45,950 nt of DNA from Candidatus Raymondbacteria bacterium RIFOXYA2_FULL_49_16 (GTDB lineage Bacteria; Fibrobacterota; OXYB2-FULL-49-7; XYB2-FULL-49-35), in the NCBI GenBank assembly GCA_001789205.1, contig MFYT01000055.1, positions 1 through 45,950 of the forward strand. The letters are read 5' to 3'. Below the pieces are notes generated by a model, which saw nothing but the letters and a program-made list of their open reading frames with translations, ran no database searches and was not told the DNA's origin. Below are positions 16,849 to 29,400 of the stretch, piece after piece (position 1 is the stretch's first letter; the number at the start of each line of letters is the position of its first letter). Both the position numbers and the translations under genes were made by a program.

Positions 16849-18900
16849 CTATTTCAGCAGTATCAGCTTCCTGGACTGGACCAGATTTCCCGCCCGCAAC
16901 GCGCAGAAATAGACCCCGCTTGGCAGTTGTGAGGCGTTCCATTCAATCTGGTGCGGGCCTTTTCCCATTGCGCCGTGTACCAGCGTCTTGACTTCCTGGC
17001 CAAGCGCGTTATATATCTTCAGTGTCGTGAACTGTTGCTTTGGCAGGGAATACTGAAGGGTCGTACGCGGGTTAAAAGGATTGGGGAAATTTTGGTTAAG
17101 CGCAAACCCTGGTCTCTGTGAAACAAGCGCCTGCTTGCTGGTCGAGGGCTCGGGCAGGGGCCTGCGCCAGATACCATTGTTCTTGGTGCCAGCGAAGACA
17201 TCAATCCCGTTGACGAATATGCACTGAACATTCAAATCCGCAAGGCCCGTGCTCCAGGCGTCCCAGAGCGCTCCTTCATTTTCAGAATAAAATACGCCGG
17301 TCCCTGTTGCCGCAAAAACCATTTCATCGACAGCGGCAACAGCCGTGACCCAGGTATTGGAAAGACCGGTGTTCGAAACATTCCAATCCTCGCCATTGTT
17401 CGTTGAAACATAGACACCGTCCCACGAGCCAGCGTATATGCGCGTGGCATTTGCGGCAAATGACGAGACAGTTGCGGAGGGTCCGTCGTTTACCGTGGTC
17501 CAGGTGGCGCCATTGTCCAGGGAGTAGGCCGCGCCATCCGACGTGCCTGCAAGCAGCCGCGTGCCCTCGTAGGAAAGTGCGCTTATCTCGGTACTCGAAA
17601 GACCGTCACTTCCCAATGACCAGTTTGTCCCGCTGTCGGTTGAAAAATAAACGCCATCAGAGGTGCCAGCATAAAGGTCCGTACCCTTTACTGCAAGACA
17701 GTTAATCCAATATCCTTCAAGATCGCCGCTGAGTATCTCCCACGAGGCGCCATTGTCCGTGGATGTGAACACCCCGGACGAGGTCGCGGCAAAAAGGATT
17801 GAATCAAGGGCGACAATGGAAAGAACTGTGTAGTCGGTGATGCCATTGTTGATGGCCAGCCATTCACCAGTCCCATCGGTATATTCAAACACACCGCTGC
17901 CCCACGTTCCGGCAAAAAAGGCGCTGCCAAGAGCGGCAATAGTGCTGACAGAGGCATTGGCAATGCCGTCGCTGGATCGGGTCCAGCCAAGGCCGTCCGC
18001 ATCATACACATACACGCCGCCGCCCCACGAACCAGCGTAGAGTACAGTATCGCTAACAACAAGAGCGTGCACATCGGTGTTCACCAGATCAGCGCTGATA
18101 AAGGTCCAACTGGCGCCGCTATTCGAGGTCTGATACACGCCAAAAGGGGTCCCAATAAAAAGATCACCCCCCTCCACAGCGAAACAATAGACCATGGAGC
18201 TGGGCATGCCGGTATTTGCCTGCGCCCAGGAGCCGCCATAATTGTCGGAACGATAGACACCGCCGCCAAACGTGCCGGCAAGTACATATGTGCCATTTGC
18301 CGCAAAACATCGAACGTCAGAGTGCGTAAGCCCCGAACTGGACGCTGTCCAAAGAGCGCCGTTGTTTGTGGACTTGAAAATCCCACCGGAAGTGCCAGCA
18401 AAAAGTACAGTATCGAACAGGGCCAAAGCGCGTACAGTCTGACTGATAAGCCCGGTACTCGACAGACTCCAGTTCGATCCGCTGTTGGATGACACATAGA
18501 TGCCGCTATTTGTCCCGGCAAACAGCTGTGTGCCTTTTTTTACCAACGCATTGATCGTGGTATTGGCGAGACCATTTGAGGCGGAAATCCAGCTTAGACC
18601 GCCATTATCAGACCGGTATATGCCGTCTGTGGTTCCCAGAAAAAGGAGCGATCCATCCGAGAGAACGGCTTGTATCGTGGAACTTCCCAAACCAGTATTG
18701 GCCTCGGTCCACACTGTGCCATTGTCAGACGATATAAAAAGGCCGTTGCCATCTGTGCCCGCAAGAAGATCTGTGCCGCTGAGGCCAAGGCAATTGATGA
18801 ATCCAGCATATGGGCCATTTGCCGAACTCCACTGTGCCTCTACGGCCGCCACTGCAAGGAACAGAAACACAGGCATAAGGACACGTTGATATTTTTTCAT
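16849..18900 (-). CDS. Asp-box double beta-propeller protein with type IX sorting domain
   Basis: A 683-residue secreted protein. After a signal peptide (about 1-22) come 13 clear Asp-box (BNR) motifs of the form S-x-N/D-x-G-x-x-W, for example SSDNGTVW, STNNGALW and STDSGTNW, spaced about 40-45 residues. A degenerate final one makes 14, enough for two seven-bladed propellers. The last 80 residues are a type IX secretion sorting domain: NFPNPFNP, YSLP, LKIYNALGQEVKTLV, LPSGVYF and a final KLILLK. Such proteins are exported and attached to the cell surface or released. The ribosome site AAGGAGAG is strong. Sialidase-like catalytic residues were not seen, so binding is the likelier role. Confidence 0.85.
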   Translation of the reverse strand: MKKYQRVLMPVFLFLAVAAVEAQWSSANGPYAGFINCLGLSGTDLLAGTDGNGLFISSDNGTVWTEANTGLGSSTIQAVLSDGSLLFLGTTDGIYRSDNGGLSWISASNGLANTTINALVKKGTQLFAGTNSGIYVSSNSGSNWSLSSTGLISQTVRALALFDTVLFAGTSGGIFKSTNNGALWTASSSGLTHSDVRCFAANGTYVLAGTFGGGVYRSDNYGGSWAQANTGMPSSMVYCFAVEGGDLFIGTPFGVYQTSNSGASWTFISADLVNTDVHALVVSDTVLYAGSWGGGVYVYDADGLGWTRSSDGIANASVSTIAALGSAFFAGTWGSGVFEYTDGTGEWLAINNGITDYTVLSIVALDSILFAATSSGVFTSTDNGASWEILSGDLEGYWINCLAVKGTDLYAGTSDGVYFSTDSGTNWSLGSDGLSSTEISALSYEGTRLLAGTSDGAAYSLDNGATWTTVNDGPSATVSSFAANATRIYAGSWDGVYVSTNNGEDWNVSNTGLSNTWVTAVAAVDEMVFAATGTGVFYSENEGALWDAWSTGLADLNVQCIFVNGIDVFAGTKNNGIWRRPLPEPSTSKQALVSQRPGFALNQNFPNPFNPRTTLQYSLPKQQFTTLKIYNALGQEVKTLVHGAMGKGPHQIEWNASQLPSGVYFCALRAGNLVQSRKLILLK

Positions 18901-18933
18901 GGCATTTCTCTCCTTTAATGTTTGACGAATCAG

Positions 18934-20484
18934 TTATTTCAGCATAGTCATTTTCACAATCTTCTTATACTTGCCCGCTTCAAACACGGCAAAATATAGT
19001 CCGGAAGTAACCTGTTTTTTGTCCGCGGCCGTGCCGTCCCATTGTACCGAATACCTGCCGGCTTCCCTGGCCTCATTGACCAGGGTGACAATTTCCCTGC
19101 CACGCACGTCAAAAACCTTGAGCATCACCCGGCTCTCTTTAGGTACCTGGTACTGTATGGTCGTGAACGGGTTAAAGGGGTTTGGTACGTTCTGGCCAAT
19201 GGCGTATTCTAGCGGTGAATCCACACTCTTGTCGCCATACGAAAAGGCAATGACCGTTCCCTTGATTGTCTGAACAACAAACCGGTCTTTTGCCGCAACC
19301 AGGGGCACGGTCACATAGTCGCCAAGCATGGTCTCGTTTTCAAGCTCGCCAGTTTCCCTGTCAATCTTGACCAGCAATCCTTTTCCAATACAGGCAATAA
19401 CGCCCGATGCCGTAAAAACCGGGTCCGCATTGAACATATATGGTGTGTCATCGCAGATACGGACATATTCGCAGAGTGTCTTTCCCGTTGCCGCATGCAC
19501 GACTAAAATCCGGTATTTTGCACGAGCGTCAAGGCCTGTTTCGCGAACTACGATGGCTGCGCTACCCTGGTCCATTGTCCAACCGGACATATAGGTTTCG
19601 CCCAGGGGAATGAAAGCTGTATTGAAATTGGAGACACCCTTGAAAAGCGCGCTTTTTCCCAAAATTTTCCGGAACGCCTGGTTGCGCACATTGGGCCGCA
19701 AATTTACCGTTTCTTGGAGTTGCTCAAGATCATAATCTATCTGGTTAGCAAAGGTGCGGGACCAGGCAGAGGAAACCGCTTTAAAAAGACCTGGTTCCGC
19801 CCTAATGCACGAAACCCTGTTAGCATATCCAGAAGGCGCTAGGAGAACATTGGCGCCAGCAACTGCAATGGATTTGCCTAAAAATGCCCCTCCTACGGAC
19901 GGTACAAGCGTATCTTCAATGTTTCCTGATGCAAGACTGACCCGGCAAACCTGCCCCCTGAGCGTGCCATAAATGAGAAAACGGCCCGATACCAGAGGCG
20001 CGGCAAGCACTGGATCTGAAAGGGGCAGCATAAGAAGAGGCGATCCATTCACAAGATCAAAACCCCAAATGCCGGGGTTTGGTTCACCCGTAGCGCAATA
20101 CACCCCATTGCCGGACAAAACAGGCGCGGAAGGCCGTCCTGACACGCTCCGCTGTTCCCAGACAATCTGACCTGTTGCCGCATTAAGGGCAAAAAGACTT
20201 CCCGCTGTTCCTGTGAAAACGACCATATCATTGGCATATATGGCAGCACCTTCGGGTGCAACCGGGGTTTTTACATGGGCAATCTGCTGACCTGTGGCCA
20301 TGTCCCTTGTTTCAAACGCATTGCTTCGCACAAGGAGAAGATTTGCACCAGCCAATACCGGGTACGACTCGCTCGATCCTGAAAATCTCCAACACTGCTG
20401 AAATGCGGAACCAAAAAGACTGGATGCCATGAAAGACCCCATAACCATAACCAGAACCATAAAAACGAGTGTCCTTTTATTCAT
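18934..20484 (-). CDS. PQQ-like beta-propeller protein with type IX sorting domain
   Basis: A 516-residue secreted protein with signal peptide (about 1-26). Residues 30-420 carry PQQ-like propeller blades, for example GSLFALNAATGQIVWEQ and VHAATGKTLCEYVR, built like the non-enzymatic BamB/PQQ repeats. From about residue 425 it has a type IX sorting domain (QNVPNPFNPFTTIQYQVP, VMLKVFDVRGREIVTLV, VTSGLYFAVF) ending in KKIVKMTMLK. It starts 12 bases after the stop of the giant protein, with GGGAGGG ahead of the ATG, so the two are one transcript. The giant's own C-terminus is also a PQQ-like propeller but has no sorting domain. Substrate or partner unknown. Confidence 0.85.
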   Translation of the reverse strand: MNKRTLVFMVLVMVMGSFMASSLFGSAFQQCWRFSGSSESYPVLAGANLLLVRSNAFETRDMATGQQIAHVKTPVAPEGAAIYANDMVVFTGTAGSLFALNAATGQIVWEQRSVSGRPSAPVLSGNGVYCATGEPNPGIWGFDLVNGSPLLMLPLSDPVLAAPLVSGRFLIYGTLRGQVCRVSLASGNIEDTLVPSVGGAFLGKSIAVAGANVLLAPSGYANRVSCIRAEPGLFKAVSSAWSRTFANQIDYDLEQLQETVNLRPNVRNQAFRKILGKSALFKGVSNFNTAFIPLGETYMSGWTMDQGSAAIVVRETGLDARAKYRILVVHAATGKTLCEYVRICDDTPYMFNADPVFTASGVIACIGKGLLVKIDRETGELENETMLGDYVTVPLVAAKDRFVVQTIKGTVIAFSYGDKSVDSPLEYAIGQNVPNPFNPFTTIQYQVPKESRVMLKVFDVRGREIVTLVNEAREAGRYSVQWDGTAADKKQVTSGLYFAVFEAGKYKKIVKMTMLK

Positions 20485-20496
20485 AGCGTCCCTCCC

Positions 20497-23400
20497 TTAC
20501 TGCTCTGGGTAACAGTAGACAGTACTGTCACCGCTAAAGTAAACATTGTTCCAAAAAGCATCGGCAGCCACACGCGAAGCATTTGATCCATTGAACACCG
20601 CGGTGGGGAATCCATTCGCATTCGCTCCGGTAGTTGCATTGACAGCGTAATGCTTCTTGTCCGCTGAACTGAAATACACCGCTGAGCCTGCGGTCACCGG
20701 ATTGGTGGTCACAGCGCCCGCCGTGGTATAAGTCCAGAGCACCGACGATGATGTAGTGTCGTCGCGCACGTTTTTGACCTGACTGCCTGTAGGACAGTAG
20801 AGATTGCGCGTACCCGAGGACCAATAGGGTGAGGCTTCCTGCACCGCGCCAAGGTTCCTGGACCATGCGGGTGTGGATGTCAACACTGAATCATACGCAA
20901 AGAGCGTGATGTTCTTTGGCGCAATATACAAATGTTTTAGCGTTGTTCCCCAGGTCACCTTAGTGTTAACGGAATCGCTGCCAGTGTTCACGCTGGTAAG
21001 GGCGCCCCCACTTATGTCATACCGGTGCACGTCGCCATCTGAGCAGCCAATATAGATGTGTGTACTTTGTGTTGCAATGGTCGATTTATAGCTGGCGTTC
21101 ATGGAACGTGTCCATGTGGTGCCGCCGGTCTGCGTGTCGATCTTTTTTACGTCTCCATTGCTCAGCGGAACATAGGCATATCGATCATAATTAGTTCCAT
21201 CCGGAGGATAGGAAAGCGATGGTTGTCCGCCAACAGCACCCAATGGCTGCGCAGCATAAAAAGGTGTATACGTCGAAAGATAGTCGTGGCCTGCATAGAA
21301 ATCACTTCCAACGCAATAAACGAGTAACGCGTAGCAGGGAGATGGGGTGTTCCAATCAAAATAGTATGCAATGGCCGAGGGGACCGATGCTGTGCTGTAG
21401 TCCCACCGGTAATTACCCTGGTAATCGAGACAGACAATGCCTGGATTTACACCACCCACGGCAACATACATGACACTATCCCCAATTGAAATAGAGGAAG
21501 CATAGTTTCCTTCTCCCAGGTTGTAGGTCCACTTGGGTTTGGTCTTGCTGGTGCTGTCAAACACCGCGTTTGCAACAGGCGTCACCCCAATCGCAGTCCT
21601 GTTCACCTTCATCCATGAGATAAAGGTCTGTGGCGCTGGACCCGTGGGATTGCGCTGGTAAATACTGAAATAATCGCTGGGGACAGACGAGAGCACTTCG
21701 GCCGAGGTCTTCTGCTGAATAAAGGGGATAATGCGCACAGTGTCGCAATCGCCCAAATCGCTGAAGGGAACACGGATTTCAGTCACATTGCCTGAAAGCG
21801 TGATAGTACCATTGAAAGTGAGAGGGCTGTAATCCGCAGCAGCGTCCAGGAGGCCATAATCAATGCCGCTATGATAGTAGAACAGGTAATCAGCGCCGCT
21901 AAAACCCGAAGAAAGCACATGCCGTCCAAACGACCCATAGTTATACGTTGTATCAGTGCCCGATGTTGTAGTGCTCATATAGATAAACAAGTCGCCGGCT
22001 GTACTCAGGTCACGTCCGTTCCAGACAAAGTAGTAATTATCATTGTCCCAGGTAACGTAGAATTCTTCGCTGCCCCGTGTATCGAGCCGTTCATCGGTCG
22101 CGCTCCATTCAGTCAGGTTCGCGGTCAACGTCTTTGCGCTCGGGGTATTGGTGGTCGCGTCAATCGTGCCGGTCGATGAGGCGAGCGGGAAAACTACGCC
22201 ATCGCCCGCGATTCTAACGGAATCGTTTGCCGCTGAATCGCGCGCAATGACACTCTGCTCCGAGGAAAGGGTCAGCTTGATTGACGATGAAGGCGACCCG
22301 ACAATGTCAAAACGTACGTCGAGTGTGTCCGACAGGCCTGGTCTAAGATAGACAGGACTGGCGCTCAGGTCAAAGACCATGGGATTGGCGGTTTCAATGG
22401 TCCCGCTTGTATACAAATCACTGGCCTCCCCTTTTCTGCGCAGGGCCTTTCTATCAATAACCGCTGAAGGATCGGACAATGGTGTGGTGGACACAAGCAG
22501 CTTGATAATGCTTTTTGTCAGGCCACTGGGGTTTGGATGGCGGATAATAATCCGGAGGCCGGGCACATCTGTCGCGTACTCAGCAAGTGTGTATATGGGC
22601 ATAATATCCGCGGTTTTAACCATGAGCGAATCAAGCTCTGTCTGGAAGTTCCACCCGGTATTGCCCGTGCTGTCGTCCGAATAAATCGCGTTGCCCGCAG
22701 TCCCAATTGCCTTGGAATTCTTGATCATGGCATACTGGGCGTTTAATGTCCCAGTCACATTGAGCGTACACGGCTGGGTTGACAGCAGGTTCAGGTAATT
22801 GGAAATCTGTCCGTTAAAAACGCCATTGCCCGCAATGGTAATTTTCCTGTTTTCGAGATTTGCCAGCGATGAACCTGTACCGGAAGTTATGGAGAAATTT
22901 CCGCCGCTGACCGTTGCAATGTTCCGGCCATTGAGGTCCAATGTTCCTGCTGTTTGTGAAAAACTATTCGCGATCAATGAGTTGGTTGAAAGCTGCAGAG
23001 TCTGGCTTCCCGTATGACTAATGGCCGGATGGGTTTGGCCTGACCGGGGAACAAATACCTGTGTGCCCGATGTGCCGGTAAACCTGAGTGTCCCAGTCGC
23101 AGGTGTCAATGTTCCCAATGAATTCAGATCAATGGACGTACCCGACACCTGAAGGATACTGCTGCTGAAATTAAGATTTCCAGAACCCGACACGCCTGTT
23201 ACTGTGTGTGTAAAACCAGTACCCAAGTTACATGTTCCAGAATTAATAGTCAGGGTCGAGGCAATAAGCGCGTTGGTTGATATAGTCGTTGTACGCGCGG
23301 CATCCATGCTGATATCAATGGCTGGAAAGGTAGCGCCCGAACGCGGGTAAAAGGTCTGATTACCCGCAATACGGGTGAATTTCAGCGTACCAGAGCCCGC

Positions 23401-26400
23401 GGTTACAGGCAGGTTCCTAAAATCAGCATTACCATCGGTTACCTGGAGCGTCGAGGTATTAAATGAAAGATTGCCTGCAACAGCCCCTGAAAGGCTGACC
23501 ACCGAGTGTGTCAATCCTGTGCCCAGGTCAAACGTACCGCTGGTAATGGTGAAGGCATTGCTCAGGATAAAGGCATTGGTTGAAACAGTTGTACCGCCTG
23601 ACCCGTTCTGGGTTATCCGATACATGGTTGCGCTGCTCTTTGGCGTAAAGGTCTGCGGTGAGGAGCCGGTAAAAATAAGTGTCCCTGTCCCTTCCGTAAC
23701 ACTGTTAAAAGACCCTAAATTTACGGTTGTACCGCTGACCTGGAGCGTTGAGGACCCAAAATCAAGGTCACCGCTTCCCAATACATTGGTAACTGTGTGA
23801 ATAAGACCTGCGCCAAGACCCAGGCTCCCGGATGTTATTGTGAGGATGCCAGCGCTCAGGTTATTGGTCGAAATGGTTGTGCCTCCGCTCCCGTTCTGCT
23901 GAATCGCTGGAAAAGTTCCAGTACCTGGATAAAAAGTCTGAGCTGTGGTGCCGGTAAAGGCAAGCGTGCCGCCAGAAGCGGTAAAGGCGCCTCCTGAACG
24001 GAAATCACCCAAACCAGTGATGGTCAGTGTATTACCGCTAGAAAAAACAAAAGTCCCGGTATACGCGCTGGTGAAAATGACTGCTTTTACTGTTGCGTCA
24101 ATATTCAGCGTACAATTGCCAACATAGCTCCCGCCAAAACTGATGGTATCAGTTGCACTAGGAAGCGCATCGTCTGTCCAATTCGCCGCTGTCCCCCACT
24201 TGTTGTCCGCCCCGCCGCCGTCCCACTCCTTGGTCTGAATAAACGACCAGTTGATATTGCCCGTGCTGTCTGCGCAGCTGCGCGCAATGCCGGTTGGCCC
24301 CACTGCCACATTATTTTTCAATGCCGTGTATTTGGCATTGAGCGCACCCGTAACCGCAAGCGTGCAATTGGTGGCTGTTTTAAGATCAATGTAATTGAGG
24401 CTCTGTCCCAGGAAATTGGCGTCACCAGCGACTGTGATCTTGCGGCCCGCAAAATTGGCAAAACTGGCGCTGGTGCCGTCTGAAACCGCGAAATTACCGC
24501 TGTTCACAATGGCAATATTGACACCATTCAGATCAAGGGTACCCGCTGTCTGCGAATAGCCATTTGCGGAAAGCGCGTTTGTAGCAAGTCGCAACGTATC
24601 ACTTCCTGAAAGCAGGATGGCAGGATGAGTGCCGCCGCTTTTGGGAGTAAACACCTGCGCCCCAGACCCGCCGTCAAACTGCAGCGTACCAGTGCTTGGA
24701 GTCAGGGTCCCGATTGAGCTGAAATTTATCGAAGCGCCTGTAACCTGGAGCGTACTGGTATTGAAATTCAGGTTGCCAGAAGTAGCGGACACGTTTGTTG
24801 CTGTATGGGTAAATCCAGTGCCAAGGTTTAATGTTCCCGAGGTAAGGATAATGTTGGAGGTATTCAAGGCGTTTGTTGTTATGGTTGTTGTGCGCGTGGC
24901 GCCCATTTTTATTTCAATTTCAGGGAATGCCGCCCCTAACCGCGGATAACATACCTGGTTTGCCTCGCCATTGCTGAAGGCAAGTCTTCCAGTACCTGCC
25001 GTGACTGGAAGATTACGAAAATCCCCATTACCCGCAGAAATATCGAGCGTCGATGAACCAAAGGAGAGGTTTCCGGCAACCGCGCCTGATATGCCCGCGC
25101 CAATGGTATGGGTAAGCCCGGTTCCCAGGTTAAACGCGCCGCTTGTTACCGTAAGCGCGTTGGTAAGAGTCAGTCCGTTTGTGGATACCGTGGTTCCACC
25201 AGACCCATTCTGGGTGACTTTATAGAACGAACCGCCACTCTTTGGCGTAAATGTTTGGGACGATGTGCCGGTAAAAATCAAAGTACCTGTTCCGGAAGTA
25301 ATGGTCCCCATGGAACCAAAATTAATTGTCGCGCCCGTGGCCTGGAGTATCGAAGATCCGAAATTAATGTCGCCAGACCCATAAAACTCGATGATCGTAT
25401 GGGTAAACCCTGTTCCCAAGGCAAAAGAGCCTGATTTAATATTCAACTGCTGGGCCGACAAGCTATAGCCGTTTATTGTTGTACCGCCAGAGCCATTCTG
25501 GATGACATCGGGATACGTGGCACCTGACTTTGTCGTAAATATCTGTGGAGAAGAACCGGTGAATTCAAGGGCACCGCCAAGCATTTGTATTGTACCACCT
25601 GTAGTAAAATCAGCATTGCCCGCGACCTTTAGAGTATCGGTTCCATAAAAAACAAAAACGCCAGTATACGATGTATTAAACAATATCCCAGCAACAGAAG
25701 CCGTTGTGTTTAGTGTGCAATTGCTGACACTAGTGCCATTGAAAATGACCGTGTCGTCGGTTGCTGGCAGTTCATCATTGGTCCAATTAGCAGCCGTGTT
25801 CCATTTCCCATCCCCACCGCCGCCATCCCATTCCTTGGGAATGGAAAAGCCCCAATTGGTATTGCCCATGCTGTCAGCGCTATTATAGGCAACGCCCTGC
25901 GATCCGCCCGAGGCATTACTGTTCTTTATCTGCGCATAGTTTGCGATAAGCGCGCCGGTCACCGAGATCCACCAAAGGGAACTCCCTTTCAGATTGAGCA
26001 GGTTACCCTCTTGGCCATTGAGCGAAGCCGCGCCCGCAACGGTCAATGAACAGCCGGCAAGATCCGCGAAACTCGTAGCAGTGCCGTTGGTAATTGTATA
26101 ATTGCCGCTGTTCACGGTTGCAAAATCAAGGCCGTTTGGGTCAAAGGTACCAGCGGTTTGAGAAAAAGAACTGGCTGAACAATTATTTGTGGAAAGCCTG
26201 AGCGTATCGCTGCCAGAAAGAACAATTGCAGGATGCGTTCCCCCTGCTTTAGGGACAAAGACCTGTGCACCGGAGCCGCCGATGAATTTCAACGTTCCTG
26301 TTCCCGGAGTGAGAGTAGTGACAGAACCAAAATTCGCTAAGGTCCCTGAAATTTGAAGCGTACCAGTATTAAAATCAATATTGCCCGCGCCTGAAATCCC

Positions 26401-29400
26401 GCCAATTGCATGGGTCAAGCCAGCGCCCAGGTTGAGCGTTCCAGACGTCAAGGTGATTGTTGGGGCAACAAGCGCGTTGGTCGCAATGGTTGTGGTCCTG
26501 GTCACTGCCATGGCGATATCTATCGCGGGAAAGGTAGCGCCCAAGCGTGGATAAAATGTCTGGTTACCCGCGGTACGGGTAAATTTCAACAGGCCTGTCC
26601 CGGCGGAAACCGGCAGGTTCCTGAAGTCGCCGTTTCCATCGGTCACCTGCAGTGTCGAAGTGTTGAACGAAAGCGTGCCCGCAACCGCGCCCACAACACT
26701 ATAGGCAGAATGGGTAAGCCCGGCGCCAAGGTTAAAAACGCCGCTTGAAACCGTAAACGCATTGGTCACCGTAAGGGCATTGGTCGAAACCGTGGTTCCG
26801 CCGCTGCCGTTTTGCGTAATGCGGTAAAAACTGCCGCCGCTTTTGGGCGTGAGTGTCTGCGGCGACGTTCCGTTTAATATCAGCGTTGCTGTTCCTGGCG
26901 TCAATGTCCCCATTGACCCGAAATTCACTGTTGCCCCGCTTGCCTGGAGCGTGGATGCGCCCAAATTTATATCACCCGCGCCCGAAATATTGGTTACCGT
27001 ATGAGTAAAACCACTGCCCATATTCAAGGTTCCGGAAGTGATGGTCAACTCTCCAGACAAAAGACTGTATCCGGAAATGGTTGTGCCTCCGGCGCCATCC
27101 TGGATAATCGCGGGAAAAGTTGACCCTGATTTGGGGGTAAAGGTTTGCGCGGACGCGCCGGTAAACTTTAGCGCGCCTCCAGCCGTCACAATTGCGCCGC
27201 CTAATCTGAAGTCCGCGTCTTCAGTGACTGTCAACGTCTCCCCTGCTGTAAAAACAAATATTCCCGTATAGCCTGAGGTGAACAACATGGATTTGACCGT
27301 GGCCGATGTATTGAGTGTGCAATTGCCGGTATAACTATCGTCAAAAGTGACCGTATCGTTTATTCCCGGAAGAATGTCATTGCGCCAATTAAGGGCATTG
27401 CTCCACACGTTATCGCCGCCCTCCCCGTCCCAGACCTTGCCTGCCATGAAATTCCAGTTCACATTGCCCGTGCTGTCGTTGCTGTTGCGCGCTGTGCCCG
27501 CAGCCACCGAAGCTGTGCAATTTTTCAGCGTCACATAATTCGCGACAATACTGCCAGTACTGGCGATTGCCCAGGCGGAACTGCCTTTAAGATTGACTAA
27601 ATTGCCCGATTGCCCGTCGATGGAGGTTGCGCCCGCGACCGTGATTGTGCGACCGCCCACATCCCTGATGCTGGCTGTGTCACCATTGGTAATAGTGAAA
27701 TTTCCGCCATTCACTGTTGTCACATTAAGACCATTTAGGTCGAATGATCCTGCGCTCTGAGAAAATGAATTAGCGACAAGCGGATTGGTATAGAGTTTGA
27801 GCGTGCTAGCACCGGTGTGCGAGATGGCTGGATGGATAATGCCAGTTGGTCTTGGAGTAAATGTCTGGTCGCCTGAGGCACCGGTAAATTGGAGCGTGCC
27901 TGTTCCGGCTGTCAGCGTGCCAATTGACCCGAAGTTTATCGTCGTACCTGAAACCTGCAGGGTGCTGGTGTTAAAATTAAGGTTACCTGCGCCTGAAACG
28001 CTGACAACCGAATGTGCAAGGCCCGTTCCAAGATTAATGGTTCCCGAGGTGACGGTCAAATTTCCGGCCGATGCCAGGGCATTGGTTGAAAGAGTCACGA
28101 TCCGGATCGACCCCATTTTAACTTCAATTTCAGGGAATGTAGCGCCCGATCGCGGATAAAAAGTCTGGTTTGCCCCTGTCCGGGTAAATACGAGTTTTCC
28201 TGTTCCAGGTGTGACCGGAAGGTTCCGGAAATCAGCGTTGCCATTCGACACCTCGAGCGCCGAAGTATTAAACACAAGTGTGCCTGTCACTGCACCCGCA
28301 ATGCTCGCGACCGAATGGGCAAGACCTGTTCCCAGATCAAAGGACCCGGAAGTGATGGTAAGCGCATTGCTGAGCGTAAATTCATTGGTCAAAACAGCTG
28401 TTCCACCCGATCCATTCTGGACGATACGATAGAGGGTCGCGCTGTTTTTCGGAGTAAATGTTTGCGCTGATGTTCCTGTAAAAGTTAGTATGCCTGTACC
28501 CTCTGTAAGGGTCCCCATGGAACTAAAATCAGCAGTGGCGCCTGTGACCTGGAGAATGGACGAGCCAAAATCAAGGTTGCCTGCGCCGGATACTGTGGAG
28601 ACCGTATGTGTGAGTCCAATACCAAGAGCAAAAGTTCCGGAAGTGATCGTAAGCGTCCCGGCTGTCAGGTTTGACGAAGATATGGTTGTACCGCCTGTGC
28701 CATTCTGGACAATGGCAGGGAATGTACCAGTGCCTGGATAAAACGTCTGCGCAGAGGATCCGGTAAAAGCCAACGTTCCACCCTGGCTCTCAAACGTACC
28801 GCCCGATCTGAAGTCGCCATTGCCTGTAACGGTAAGTGTGTTTCCTGTTTTAAAAACAAAAATGCCTGTATAGGGGCCGCCATACGCCGAGGTAAAAAGC
28901 ACCTCTTTCACGGTTGCATCAACATTCAAGGAACAGTTGCCTGTATAATTTCCCCCAAAACTTATCGTGTCGTCTGGTCCGGGCAGTTCATCGTCCGTCC
29001 AATTCGCGGCAGTACCCCAATAATTATCGCCAGCATCTCCATCCCACTCTTTTGTAATGATAAAAGACCAGTTGATATTCCCGCCGCTATCCGCACAAGT
29101 GCGTGCAAGACCGGTTTGCACCGAGGCGACATTATTTTTGAGTGTTGTATATTTAGCGTTGAGCGCGCCAGTGACCGCAAGCGTGCACCGGGTTGCGGGA
29201 TCAAAATTCAAATAGCTTATGTCCTGGCCCAAAAAATTCGCGTCGCCTGCAACGGTTATCTTACGGCCGCCAACATTGGCAAGAGTGCCGCTGGTCCCGT
29301 TTGTGATTGAAAAATCGCCGCTGTTTACGGTAGTGATATTTTTTCCATTTAGGTCCAAGATGCCGTTTGTCTGGGTATACCCGTTGGTGATAAGGGCAAA

